Below the pieces are notes generated by a model that had not been told where the DNA came from, ran no database searches, and was given only the letters and a program-made list of their open reading frames with translations. From Sphingomonadales bacterium UBA7471 (GTDB taxonomy: Bacteria; Pseudomonadota; Alphaproteobacteria; Sphingomonadales; Sphingomonadaceae), in contig DLOZ01000002.1 in NCBI GenBank assembly GCA_002479765.1, forward strand, positions 62,001 to 126,000: a DNA stretch of 64,000 bases. The letters are read 5' to 3'. How positions within the stretch are numbered: position 1 is the first letter of the stretch; each line of letters opens with the position of its first letter. Both the position numbers and the translations under genes were made by a program. Shown in pieces: positions 55,301 through 62,722 of this stretch.

Positions 55301-55325
55301 TGAACACTGTAAATTGCCTCCCCAT
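52305..55325 (-). CDS. TonB-dependent outer-membrane receptor
   Basis: The protein has about 1006 residues. A signal peptide ends near PSFAQSAGQ. A TonB-box-like TEAIVVVGSRIEGS opens the plug, which shows GDNASINLRSVGTGNTLVLV, NGRRMILTPG and EVLRDGAAAVYGADAVAGVV. A 22-strand barrel follows, ending RFVYFELSKEF. ATG 55325 has a GGGGGCGGC-like run upstream. A GTG at 55304 with GGGGAGG is an alternative. Sphingomonad receptors of this size often import peptides, sugars or siderophores; the neighbours suggest peptide or amino acid derivatives. The antisense frame of 288 codons is a shadow. Confidence 0.92.
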   Translation of the reverse strand: MGRQFTVFKISMRAGLFIGCSIIVATPSFAQSAGQSAQPEAEAETTEAIVVVGSRIEGSKIAETLPVSVLSEDRIAATGSVSGDDLFRSIPQAGDVQFQEARTTGNLNDARGDNASINLRSVGTGNTLVLVNGRRMILTPGTQTENFVPVQTANTNSLPVGATRRIEVLRDGAAAVYGADAVAGVVNVVTDDRYEGLRFDTRYGSADGTNEKTGAIKAGFKTKSGGRFTFFGSLTKRTPLFASERPFSASENHMPALVGTPWEADTGFDNRSTSSPWGAFTVTAVPSPTIRQGTSTTALTTSGVFHIEPIANTAAGCSSAVFNGNLCLRSGGITGATSRVLRYDENPDRTIRGGLDRINLFSTFRQDIGSVELFGELGYYNAKLEGQREQSAPISSAVITVPSTNYYNPFGPTTFNGVDNPNRLAGLVGVPTTGLALRITNYRPVDTGPRTFVVTDDSIRSLIGVRGEWDNFKWDSAASYSWARTDDNTKNAVSNTLFQAALARSTPDAYNPFNGGNQLNYSISDGTPNSAATIQSFLVDVHRISTTSLATWDFRISNSDIFSLPAGGVGFASGLEVRRETYSDNRDNRLDGTTTYTDSVSGIRYGTDIMGASPAPDVKARRTVMSAYAELAVPLISDDMDIPLIQSIDLQVAARDEHYSDFGNVFKTKVAGAWTVIDGIKLRSAWSQNFRAPNLAQFYSAGTQVANTRTDFAACRLNPATTCSGISTLEVRSGNQNLTPENGETLSAGIIVQPFRNLTFTADYWSLRSKGVIGLQGAQNQILFDLLERLGGRSNPNVVRLAPVGTQVIGTIDYVKDDYFNLGLRELGGLDFGVSYDVRNTLLGSFNIDINASKLLKYEQSASELQAQLIAANAAGTLGTGVTITQAGSQIQVNGNPEWRLSGNLTWKSGPVSAGVLVNYVGAVFDTGTIKVADQFFKLPSVTTVNTYVQYRAGDDQGAFSGTRFRIGARNLFDTQPPLASTNYGFLGALHDAVGRFVYFELSKEF

Positions 55326-55404
55326 GCCGCCCCCTTGCGGCTTGTGCATGTCTACCCGAATTGCACCAAACCCCAACATTGACAAGCCATAGTCATTACA
55401 AATG

Positions 55405-55443
55405 TGTGATTAATCCATTCCATATGGTTATGGACTAATCACA
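55405..55443. promoter_or_regulatory. 39-bp imperfect palindrome (candidate operator)
   Basis: The 14-bp arms TGTGATTAATCCAT (55405-55418) and ATGGACTAATCACA (55430-55443) match in 13 of 14 positions around a central CCATATGG. It lies 80 bases upstream of the receptor ATG and 70 bases before the RidA remnant. The size and symmetry suit a dimeric or tetrameric regulator. Confidence 0.6.
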
Positions 55444-55513
55444 AGTTGTTTATGGGAAGACGCGTGCCGAACTGCATATGCTGGACACTTTCCGTAACGC
55501 TGGAGCATGTAAG

Positions 55514-55867
55514 ATGGCAAGCAAACCACCCCTTTCACCCGTGCGTTTCGCCGGATCGACCGCATATGTTTCAGGCCAGCTGCCGCGCGGGGAAGACGGC
55601 AAAATTATCAAGGGCGATATGCAGGACCAAAGTCGGTAAGCCTTAGCAAACCTTGCGGCAGTGCTGAAATCAGAAGGCCTGCAATTGTCCGATGTCGTAA
55701 AGGTCACCGCCTGGATTACCGATGCAGAGGCGATGGCCGATTTTAACTTGGTGTATCGCGAATATTTTGCAGAACCATATCCCACGCGTTCCACAATTGT
55801 CTCGGCGCTGGTTGTGCCTGATGCCATGGTTGAGATTGAGGCGATTGCCTATAAGGATAGCCAATAA
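55514..55867 (+). pseudogene. RidA-family gene interrupted by one nonsense codon
   Basis: RidA proteins deaminate reactive enamine/imine intermediates. The frame from ATG 55514 reads MASKPPLSPVRFAGSTAYVS then GQLPRGEDGKIIKGDMQDQS, a TAA at 55637-55639, and continues ALANLAAVLKSEGLQLSDVV, KVTAWITDAEAMADFNLVYR to a stop at 55865. The expected residue at the TAA is Gln (RQALANL), so a single C-to-T change explains it. The catalytic Arg region (PTRSTIVSALVVPDAMVEIE) is downstream of the break and intact. It is likely non-functional unless read through or restarted at GTG 55661. Confidence 0.85.
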
Positions 55868-55908
55868 GGTTTTTGCCAAAGGCAAAATGAAACAGGGGTA
55901 GTTACGTG

Positions 55909-57540
55909 ATGGCGGATGCGAAGTTCATGAAGCGAGTGGCCCGGATAGCGCTGGCAATGGCCGCAGCATCAGCGCTGGTGGCCGCCGCGGCGCAGGAGCC
56001 GCCCGCAGACATCGTCATCCGCGGTGGCACGATCTACCCCGGCAATGCGGCCCCGTTCCCGGGCGACATAGCCATCCGTGCAGATCGCATCGTCTATGTC
56101 GGCCCCAAGGCCCCCGGCGGCGCGAAGAAGGTCATCAATGCAACCGGCCTGATCGTCGCGCCCGGATTTATCGACCCCCATACCCATTCTGACGAGGCAC
56201 TGGCATCGCGTGATCCCACCGCACGACTGGTGCTGCCATTCCTGATGCAAGGTGTGACAACGGCGTTCATCGGCGTCGACGGGTATGGGGACACACATAT
56301 CGCCCGCACCTTGGGACGCACGGTTGCCGACGAAACCACCGCTGGGTCCCCTTCCACGCGCCCGGAGCGCGACGTCGGCATCAATTTTGCTTCCTATGTC
56401 GGATTTGGTGACGTGCGCAAACAGGTGATCGGTGAAACCGATCGCGCGCCGACAGCAGCCGAAATGACGCAGATGGCCGGTCTCGTCTCCGACGCGATGT
56501 GCCAAGGCGCATTGGGGCTTTCGACCGGGCTGTTCTATGCACCACAAAGCTTTGCCAAGCGCGACGAGGTGGTTGCACTGGCGCGGGCAGCGGCGGCCAA
56601 GGGCGGCATCTATGACAGCCATCTGCGCGATGAGTCGAGCTATAGCATCGGACTGCATGATGCGGTTGAAGAGGCGCTGATGATTGGACGCGCGGCACGC
56701 ATTCCGGTCCATATCGCACATATCAAAGCGCTTGGTGTCGATGTGCAAGGCCAGGCACCGGCGATCATTGCCATGATTGAGGCGGCGCAACGTGCGGGAC
56801 AGGTGGTCCATGCCGATCAATATGCATGGTCGGCTTCGCACACCGGCCTTTCCGCAGCGGTAATCCCCCGCAGCGCTCAGGATGGCGGGCGCGCCGCAAT
56901 GCTCAAGCGGTTCGACGATGCACCAACGATGGAGAAGATGCGTCCAGAGATACTTGAAAATCTTCGCCGGCGTGGCGGTGCAGCTTCGCTCCTGATCACG
57001 TCGGGCCCAGCCAACGCGCAAGGCAAGACCTTGGAAGCCTTCGCGCAAGAGCAAGGCATAGATCCGGTCGCTGCGACAATTGCGATCCTCAAGCAAAGCG
57101 AGGCGCGCGTCGCTTCGTTCAACCAGAGCGAAGATGACATTGCCGCGTTCATGCTACGGCCGTGGGTCGTGACCAGCTCCGATGCGACGCTCGGGCATCC
57201 GCGCTATTATGGTTCATTTGCGCGTAAATATGCGACCTATGTGAAGGACGCGAAGGTGATGAGCCTGCAAGCCTTCATTGACCAGTCGACGGCAGCGACG
57301 GCGGCGATGTTTAGCATTGAAGGGCGCGGGCAGCTGAAGGTCGGGGCGTTTGCTGACGTCATCGCCTTCGACCCCGAAACCTTCGCGCCGCGGGCCGACT
57401 ATGCCAATCCGTTTTTGCTGGCGACAGGGATGCGCACGGTGGTGGTCAATGGCCAAGTCGCGGTCGAAAACGGCGCACCTACAGGCGTTGCCGCCGGCCG
57501 CCCGCTGCCCCGCCAGCCCATAGCCGGAACATGCCAATGA
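55909..57540 (+). CDS. exported N-acyl-D-amino-acid deacylase (amidohydrolase superfamily)
   Basis: This enzyme releases D-amino acids from N-acyl-D-amino acids. The 543-residue protein starts at ATG 55909. A signal peptide (MKRVARIALAMAAASALVAA) precedes IVIRGGTIYPGNAAPFPGDI. The metal site GFIDPHTHSDEALA has the His-x-His pair, and ALGLSTGLFYAP, IPVHIAHIKALG and VTSSDATLGHPR (the D-aminoacylase aspartate region) follow. AGGGG precedes the start. Its stop is 169 bases before the betI-betB fusion. It shares its direction with the RidA remnant, suggesting a former ridA-deacylase operon. Confidence 0.85.
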   Translation: MADAKFMKRVARIALAMAAASALVAAAAQEPPADIVIRGGTIYPGNAAPFPGDIAIRADRIVYVGPKAPGGAKKVINATGLIVAPGFIDPHTHSDEALASRDPTARLVLPFLMQGVTTAFIGVDGYGDTHIARTLGRTVADETTAGSPSTRPERDVGINFASYVGFGDVRKQVIGETDRAPTAAEMTQMAGLVSDAMCQGALGLSTGLFYAPQSFAKRDEVVALARAAAAKGGIYDSHLRDESSYSIGLHDAVEEALMIGRAARIPVHIAHIKALGVDVQGQAPAIIAMIEAAQRAGQVVHADQYAWSASHTGLSAAVIPRSAQDGGRAAMLKRFDDAPTMEKMRPEILENLRRRGGAASLLITSGPANAQGKTLEAFAQEQGIDPVAATIAILKQSEARVASFNQSEDDIAAFMLRPWVVTSSDATLGHPRYYGSFARKYATYVKDAKVMSLQAFIDQSTAATAAMFSIEGRGQLKVGAFADVIAFDPETFAPRADYANPFLLATGMRTVVVNGQVAVENGAPTGVAAGRPLPRQPIAGTCQ

Positions 57541-57674
57541 TATGCCTATCGCGTCATTAGGTGATTAGCGATCCCATTGGCGGCCTGCCCCCTGACGCGA
57601 ACCCGCTGGCAATTTTGTGACGGGCGTAATGACTTCGGGTGGATCGAGGAGCATGACGACCGTGGATGGGCATG

Positions 57675-57692
57675 ATTGAATAAGCGTTCAAT
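57675..57692. promoter_or_regulatory. dyad resembling a BetI operator
   Basis: ATTGAA (57675-57680) and TTCAAT (57687-57692) are perfect inverted arms around TAAGCG, ending 17 bases before the fusion ATG. BetI sites in other bacteria contain TTGAACGTTCAA-like dyads, and TAAGCGTTCAAT fits that pattern. The site would overlap the transcription start and so allow autorepression. Confidence 0.6.
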
Positions 57693-57709
57693 GTTTGATA
57701 TTCTCTCTT

Positions 57710-59707
57710 ATGCAAGAGATTCGAACTGATCGTCGCCAACATATTATCGCCTCGGCTATCTGTGTTTTGGCGGAATTTGGAATAGTTGAATTTACGTTCA
57801 ACAAAGTTGCGCACCATGCCGGTATCTCGGCAGCTTTGATCGTTCATTATTTTGCGAGCAAAGAAGCCCTTCTTGAGGCAGCTTTCCGCTCCGTAGTGCG
57901 TCAGCTAAACAATCAGGCGACGGCGCGTCTCCGGCTCGCTGCTGGGCCCCGCGCGCGGATACAGGCGCTGGTGGACTCCCATCTTGGGCATAATGATTTT
58001 TCCGAAGAAACGGCGCGGGTCTGGCTGTCTTTCTGGGGACAGGCGCTGCATGTACCACAGCTGGCACGCGTGCAGCGCGCGCATCAACAGCGCATGTTGT
58101 CTAATTTGAAGTTTGATCTGCGGCAGATTGTCGACGCACAGGACGTGTCCCCCATGGCGGACACTATCGCCGCGATGATCGACGGTGTGTGGCTGCGCGC
58201 TGCGATGAATGGCGGCGTGGCGCTTCAGAACGGGTTGGCGCGCGACCTGATCTTTGAATTCATTGCGCGCAACCTGAAGGACACCCTGCCCTCGCGTGCC
58301 GCCACAAGCTTTGACACGGTCAACCCGGCGACAGGGCAACTGCTCGCGACAATCCGCATAGACGGACAGGTGGAGGTCGATAAGGCTGTGGCCCGCGCGG
58401 CCGAGGCGCAAAAGCTTTGGGCGAAAACACCGGGTGTAGAACGTGGCCGCATCCTTCACCGCGCCGCCGCATTGCTCGTTGAACGCAATGACATGCTCGC
58501 GCGGCTTGAGGCGCAAGATACAGGAAAGCCCATTCAAGAAACCATTGCCGTAGACGTTTTGTCCGGCGCGGATTGTATCGAATATTATGCTGGCCTTGCG
58601 CGCACCATCGCCGGTGAACACCACGACCTTGGCACAGGTGCATTCGGCTATTCCCGGCGCGAGCCTTTAGGCGTGGTTGCGGGCATTGGCGCGTGGAACT
58701 ATCCCATACAGATTGCCTGCTGGAAATCCGCACCCGCGCTGGCTTGTGGCAACGCGATGATCTTCAAACCGGCCGAGCTGACCCCCCTGACCGCGATTGA
58801 GCTAGAAAAAACCTATCGTGATGCGGGCCTTCCCGATGGGCTGTTTCAGGTCGTGCAAGGCAAGGCCGACACGGGCCGCTTGCTCAGCCTGCATCCCGGC
58901 ATCGCGAAGGTGTCGCTGACAGGCGAAGTCGGCACTGGCAAAAAAGTGATGGTCGATGCGGCAGGCACGCTGAAATATGTCACTTTTGAACTGGGCGGCA
59001 AATCGGCGCTGATCGTGTTCGAAGATGCGGATTTGGACGAAGCGGTCGCGGGCGCGTTGCTCGCCAATTTCTATTCGGCGGGCGAGGTCTGCACCAACGG
59101 CACACGCGTCTTTGTCCACAAAAATGTCCGTGATGCGTTTCTGGCAAAATTAAAGGCGCGCACCGAGGCGATGGTGATTGGCGATCCGCTCGATCCCGCC
59201 ACCCAAATGGGCGCGCTGATTTCACCAGCGCATATGGAAAAGGTGCTGGGCTATATCGCGCTTGGCCAACAACAAGGTGCAAATCTGCTGACCGGCGGAA
59301 AGCGGGTGACGACCGGCGATTTGGCGAAGGGGTCGTTCGTCGAACCGACCATCTTCACCGGCTGCACCGATGATATGGCCATTGTCCGCGAAGAGATTTT
59401 CGGCCCCGTCATGGCGGTGCTTGATTTCGAGGACGAGGCAGAGGTTGTCGCGCGGGCGAACAACACCAGCTTCGGCCTCGCCGCAGGTATTTTCACCAAC
59501 AATTTGACCCGCGCGCACCGCGTAATCGCGGCGTTGGAGGCTGGCACCTGCTGGATCAACACATACAACATCACGCCGATTGAAATGCCCTTCGGCGGCA
59601 ACAAACAATCCGGTCTGGGCCGCGAAAACGGCAAAGCGGCGATTGAACATTATACCCAACTCAAGAGCGTCTATGTCGCGATGGAACCAATCGATGCCCC
59701 CTATTGA
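57710..59707 (+). CDS. BetI-type TetR regulator fused in frame to a betaine aldehyde dehydrogenase-like enzyme
   Basis: One uninterrupted 665-residue reading frame from ATG 57710 (MQEIRTDRRQHIIASAICVL). Residues 1-195 are BetI-like: a TetR helix-turn-helix (VAHHAGISAALIVHYFASKE) and the BetI phrase ARVWLSFWGQALHVPQ. From about residue 200 it is an aldehyde dehydrogenase: FDTVNPATGQLLATIRIDGQ (about 201-220), SLTGEVGTGKK, FELGGKSALIVFEDADLD (Glu 427) and FYSAGEVCTNGTRVF with the catalytic Cys near 461. The N-terminal 20 or so residues of normal BetB are missing and no ATG, GTG or TTG lies in frame near the junction (58280-58320), so separate BetB synthesis is not obvious. A 14-base overlap with betA follows. 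Choline as substrate is an inference. Confidence 0.85.
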   Translation: MQEIRTDRRQHIIASAICVLAEFGIVEFTFNKVAHHAGISAALIVHYFASKEALLEAAFRSVVRQLNNQATARLRLAAGPRARIQALVDSHLGHNDFSEETARVWLSFWGQALHVPQLARVQRAHQQRMLSNLKFDLRQIVDAQDVSPMADTIAAMIDGVWLRAAMNGGVALQNGLARDLIFEFIARNLKDTLPSRAATSFDTVNPATGQLLATIRIDGQVEVDKAVARAAEAQKLWAKTPGVERGRILHRAAALLVERNDMLARLEAQDTGKPIQETIAVDVLSGADCIEYYAGLARTIAGEHHDLGTGAFGYSRREPLGVVAGIGAWNYPIQIACWKSAPALACGNAMIFKPAELTPLTAIELEKTYRDAGLPDGLFQVVQGKADTGRLLSLHPGIAKVSLTGEVGTGKKVMVDAAGTLKYVTFELGGKSALIVFEDADLDEAVAGALLANFYSAGEVCTNGTRVFVHKNVRDAFLAKLKARTEAMVIGDPLDPATQMGALISPAHMEKVLGYIALGQQQGANLLTGGKRVTTGDLAKGSFVEPTIFTGCTDDMAIVREEIFGPVMAVLDFEDEAEVVARANNTSFGLAAGIFTNNLTRAHRVIAALEAGTCWINTYNITPIEMPFGGNKQSGLGRENGKAAIEHYTQLKSVYVAMEPIDAPY

Positions 59708-61361
59708 GGCTGCAGACTATATCATCGTCGGCGCAGGGTCGGCTGGATGCGTGCTGGCGGACCGGCTGAGCGCCGATGGCAAATATAACGTCGTGTTGCT
59801 TGAATTTGGGGGCAGTGACCGGTCGATCTTCATTCAGATGCCCGCCGCACTCGCTTACCCCATGAATACCAAACGTTGGAACTGGGGCTATGAAAGCGAG
59901 CCGGAACCGCATCTGAATGGACGCCGCCTGAACTGCCCGCGCGGAAAGGGTTTGGGGGGATCATCATCGATCAACGGGCTTGTCTATGTTCGTGGCAACG
60001 CGCTCGATTTTGAACGCTGGAAGGAAGATGAAGGCGCAACCGGATGGGGCTATGCCGATGTGCTACCTTATTTCAAACGCGCCGAAGGTCGCGCCGAAGG
60101 TGGCAACGCATATCGCGGCGGAGATGGTCCGTTGTCGACCAGCTATGGCCCGCTCGACAATCCATTGCATCAGGCCTGGCTCGATGCGGCGCAACAGGCA
60201 GGCTATAGCCTGACAGAAGACTATAATGGCTATGCCCAGGAAGGCTTTGGCCGGATGGACATGACGGTGCGGAACGGCACGCGCTGTTCGGCAGCCAAGG
60301 CCTATCTGTATGAAGCCCGCAAGCGGCCCAATCTGCACGTTATCGAACATGCGCTGGCGACACGCATCTTGTTCGAAGGCACGCGCGCGGTCGGCATGGA
60401 GTATGAAAAAGCGGGCAAAAGGCATCAGCTGCGCGCCGCACGCGAAGTCATCCTTTCGGGCGGGCCGATCAATTCGGTCCAGCTGCTGAAGCTTTCCGGC
60501 ATCGGCCCTGCAGAAGAGCTGCAGCGCCACGGCATAACAGTGCGCGCAGACCGCCCCGGTGTTGGCGCAAATCTGCAGGATCATCTTGAATTTTATTTTC
60601 AAATGGCCTGCACCCAACCGATCACCCTTTACGGCAAAGCAAATCTTCTCGGCAAAGCCATGGTCGGTGCACAATGGCTATTTGGTCGGTCGGGACTGGG
60701 CGCATCAAACCAGTTTGAAAGCTGCGGCTTCATCCGCAGCCGCGCCGGCATAAAATATCCGGATATCCAATATCATTTCTTTCCGATGGCGATCAATTAC
60801 GACGGGTCGTCGCTTGCAACAGAACATGGCTTTCAGGCGCATGTCGGCCCCATGCGTTCAAAAAGCCGGGGTACAGTGACACTCAAAAGTGCCGACCCGC
60901 ACGACAAGCCCAAAATCTTGTTCAACTATATGAGCCATCCCGACGATTGGGTGGACATGCGGGCCTGCGTCCGGCTGACGCGGGAGATTTTCCAGCAACC
61001 TGCTTTCGCCCCCTATCGCGGACGCGAAATTCAGCCCGGCGCAGACTGCGTTACCGATGAACAGATTGACGCCTTCATTGCCGAGCATGTCGAAAGCGCC
61101 CTCCACCCCAGTTGCACATGCAAGATGGGCAGTCCGCGTGACCCAATGGCGGTGGTGGACCCCGAATTGCGTGTCATCGGTGTCCAAGGACTGCGCGTCG
61201 TCGACAGCGGGGTGATGCCATCCATCACCACGGGCAACCTGAATGCGCCGACGATTATGATCGGTGAAAAGGGTGCCGATCATATCCTTGGCAAGCCCAT
61301 GCTCGCACCGTCCAATGCGCCATTTTACGTTGCGCCAAATTGGAACGTTGCCCAAAGATGA
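59694..61361 (+). CDS. betA: choline dehydrogenase-like GMC oxidoreductase
   Basis: This is an FAD-dependent alcohol oxidase/dehydrogenase of the GMC family, BetA-like. From ATG 59694 (MPPIEAADYIIVGAGSAGCV) it has 555 residues. Motifs are the FAD motif IIVGAGSAGCVLADRL, the signature GKGLGGSSSINGLVYVRGNA (about residues 84-103), SGGPINSVQLLKLSGIGPAE, and the C-terminal catalytic region LHPSCTCKMG with RVVDSGVMPSITTGNLNAPT. It overlaps the fusion by 14 bases and the next gene by ATGA. The relation to BetB suggests a choline to glycine betaine route, but other alcohols are possible. Confidence 0.88.
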   Translation: MPPIEAADYIIVGAGSAGCVLADRLSADGKYNVVLLEFGGSDRSIFIQMPAALAYPMNTKRWNWGYESEPEPHLNGRRLNCPRGKGLGGSSSINGLVYVRGNALDFERWKEDEGATGWGYADVLPYFKRAEGRAEGGNAYRGGDGPLSTSYGPLDNPLHQAWLDAAQQAGYSLTEDYNGYAQEGFGRMDMTVRNGTRCSAAKAYLYEARKRPNLHVIEHALATRILFEGTRAVGMEYEKAGKRHQLRAAREVILSGGPINSVQLLKLSGIGPAEELQRHGITVRADRPGVGANLQDHLEFYFQMACTQPITLYGKANLLGKAMVGAQWLFGRSGLGASNQFESCGFIRSRAGIKYPDIQYHFFPMAINYDGSSLATEHGFQAHVGPMRSKSRGTVTLKSADPHDKPKILFNYMSHPDDWVDMRACVRLTREIFQQPAFAPYRGREIQPGADCVTDEQIDAFIAEHVESALHPSCTCKMGSPRDPMAVVDPELRVIGVQGLRVVDSGVMPSITTGNLNAPTIMIGEKGADHILGKPMLAPSNAPFYVAPNWNVAQR

Positions 61362-62722
61362 TACACACTATCCTTGAGCCCGCACGCCAGATTGATGTAA
61401 TCCGGCAAACGGACGTCCTCGTCATTGGTTCAGGCCCCGGGGGCCTTGCCGCGGCGTTGGCATCTGCACGGGCGGGCGTCGAAACGACGTTGCTTGAACG
61501 TTATGGCTGCTTCGGCGGCAATATAACGCAGGTCGGGGTCGAGGGCTTCGCATGGTACCGGCACCCGGCGACGATCGACAGCGAAGGTATCGGGCGTGAA
61601 TTTGAAGACCGCGCCAAAGCCATGGGCGCGGCAATGCCCGAGCCGCAATCGATCAGCCACAGTCTCGATGCTGAAGGGTTCAAGTTCGTTGCAGATACGC
61701 TGGTCGAGGAAGCAGGCGTCATCCCGATGCTGCACCGATTATGTGTCGCGCCCATCATGGATGGCAACATGATCCGCGGCGTGATTGTCGAAAGCAAGGC
61801 GGGCCGCGAAGCCATACTCGCCAAACGCGTGATTGACGCGACTGGGGACGCCGACATTGCCCATCGGGCCGGTGCGCCAACGCATATGCACCCCGTCGAC
61901 GAAATGATGTCGGTCTCGGTCATGTTCTCCATGTGCGGGGTCAACAAGACGCGGTTTATTGACGCCGTAAAGGCCGACCCGCAAACCTATGGCGACTGGG
62001 CCGTGGGCGGTGAGTGGGAAGTGATCACCAGCGGCAAAGAGGATGACATGTTCTCGCCCTTTTTGCGCAAGCCGTTCCAGAAGGCGCTGGAGGCCGGGCT
62101 CATCCCGGACAGTGTAAAAACCATGGCGGGCACATGGGGCACCGTTTCTGATCAGGGAGACCTCACTTATCTCAACATGTGCCATCTCTATCTCGACGGC
62201 ACTGATCCCGATGCCCTAACCCATGGCGAAATGGCGGGGCGAAAGCAGGCGATGCACGCCATTGCGGCGTTGCAGGCCTTTATGCCCGGCTGCGAAGACG
62301 CAAAGCTGCGCAATTTCGGTATGACGCTGGGCATTCGCGATACGCGCAAAATTGATGCGGTTTACAATATGACCGCCAACGATGTGATGGAACAAGGCCG
62401 CTTTGACGATAGCATCGGCATTTTTCCTGAATTCATCGACGGCTATGGCTATCTTATTTTGCCGACGACGGGCCGCTATTTCCATCTTCCCTATCGGTCG
62501 ATGGTTCCCAAAAATGTGAAGCACCTGATTACCGCCGGTCGTGTCATTGGCGGCGACAAGGTCAGCCATGCCGCCGTCCGCAACATGATGTGTTGCGCGG
62601 TTGCGGGGCAAGGTGCTGGCGTTGCTGCGGCGTTGGCGGTCAAGACGGACCGGGACTTTGACGAAATTGATATCAGCGCCGTGCAAAAGGAACTGGTCCG
62701 CCAAGGCGCCCGCATTTCTTAA
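61358..62722 (+). CDS. FAD-dependent oxidoreductase (FAD_oxidored family)
   Basis: This is a 454-residue flavoprotein from ATG 61358, which overlaps the betA stop by ATGA. It has VLVIGSGPGGLAAALASARA (Rossmann), LLERYGCFGGNITQVGVEGF, a mid-domain GDADIAHRAGAPTHMHPVDE and C-terminal PYRSMVPKNVKHLITAGRVI, then SHAAVRNMMCCAVAGQGAGV. The family (PF12831-type) covers poorly characterised dehydrogenases. The operon position suggests further oxidation of the BetA/BetB product or a related amine. It is convergent with the transporter, overlapping by four bases. Confidence 0.8.
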   Translation: MIHTILEPARQIDVIRQTDVLVIGSGPGGLAAALASARAGVETTLLERYGCFGGNITQVGVEGFAWYRHPATIDSEGIGREFEDRAKAMGAAMPEPQSISHSLDAEGFKFVADTLVEEAGVIPMLHRLCVAPIMDGNMIRGVIVESKAGREAILAKRVIDATGDADIAHRAGAPTHMHPVDEMMSVSVMFSMCGVNKTRFIDAVKADPQTYGDWAVGGEWEVITSGKEDDMFSPFLRKPFQKALEAGLIPDSVKTMAGTWGTVSDQGDLTYLNMCHLYLDGTDPDALTHGEMAGRKQAMHAIAALQAFMPGCEDAKLRNFGMTLGIRDTRKIDAVYNMTANDVMEQGRFDDSIGIFPEFIDGYGYLILPTTGRYFHLPYRSMVPKNVKHLITAGRVIGGDKVSHAAVRNMMCCAVAGQGAGVAAALAVKTDRDFDEIDISAVQKELVRQGARIS

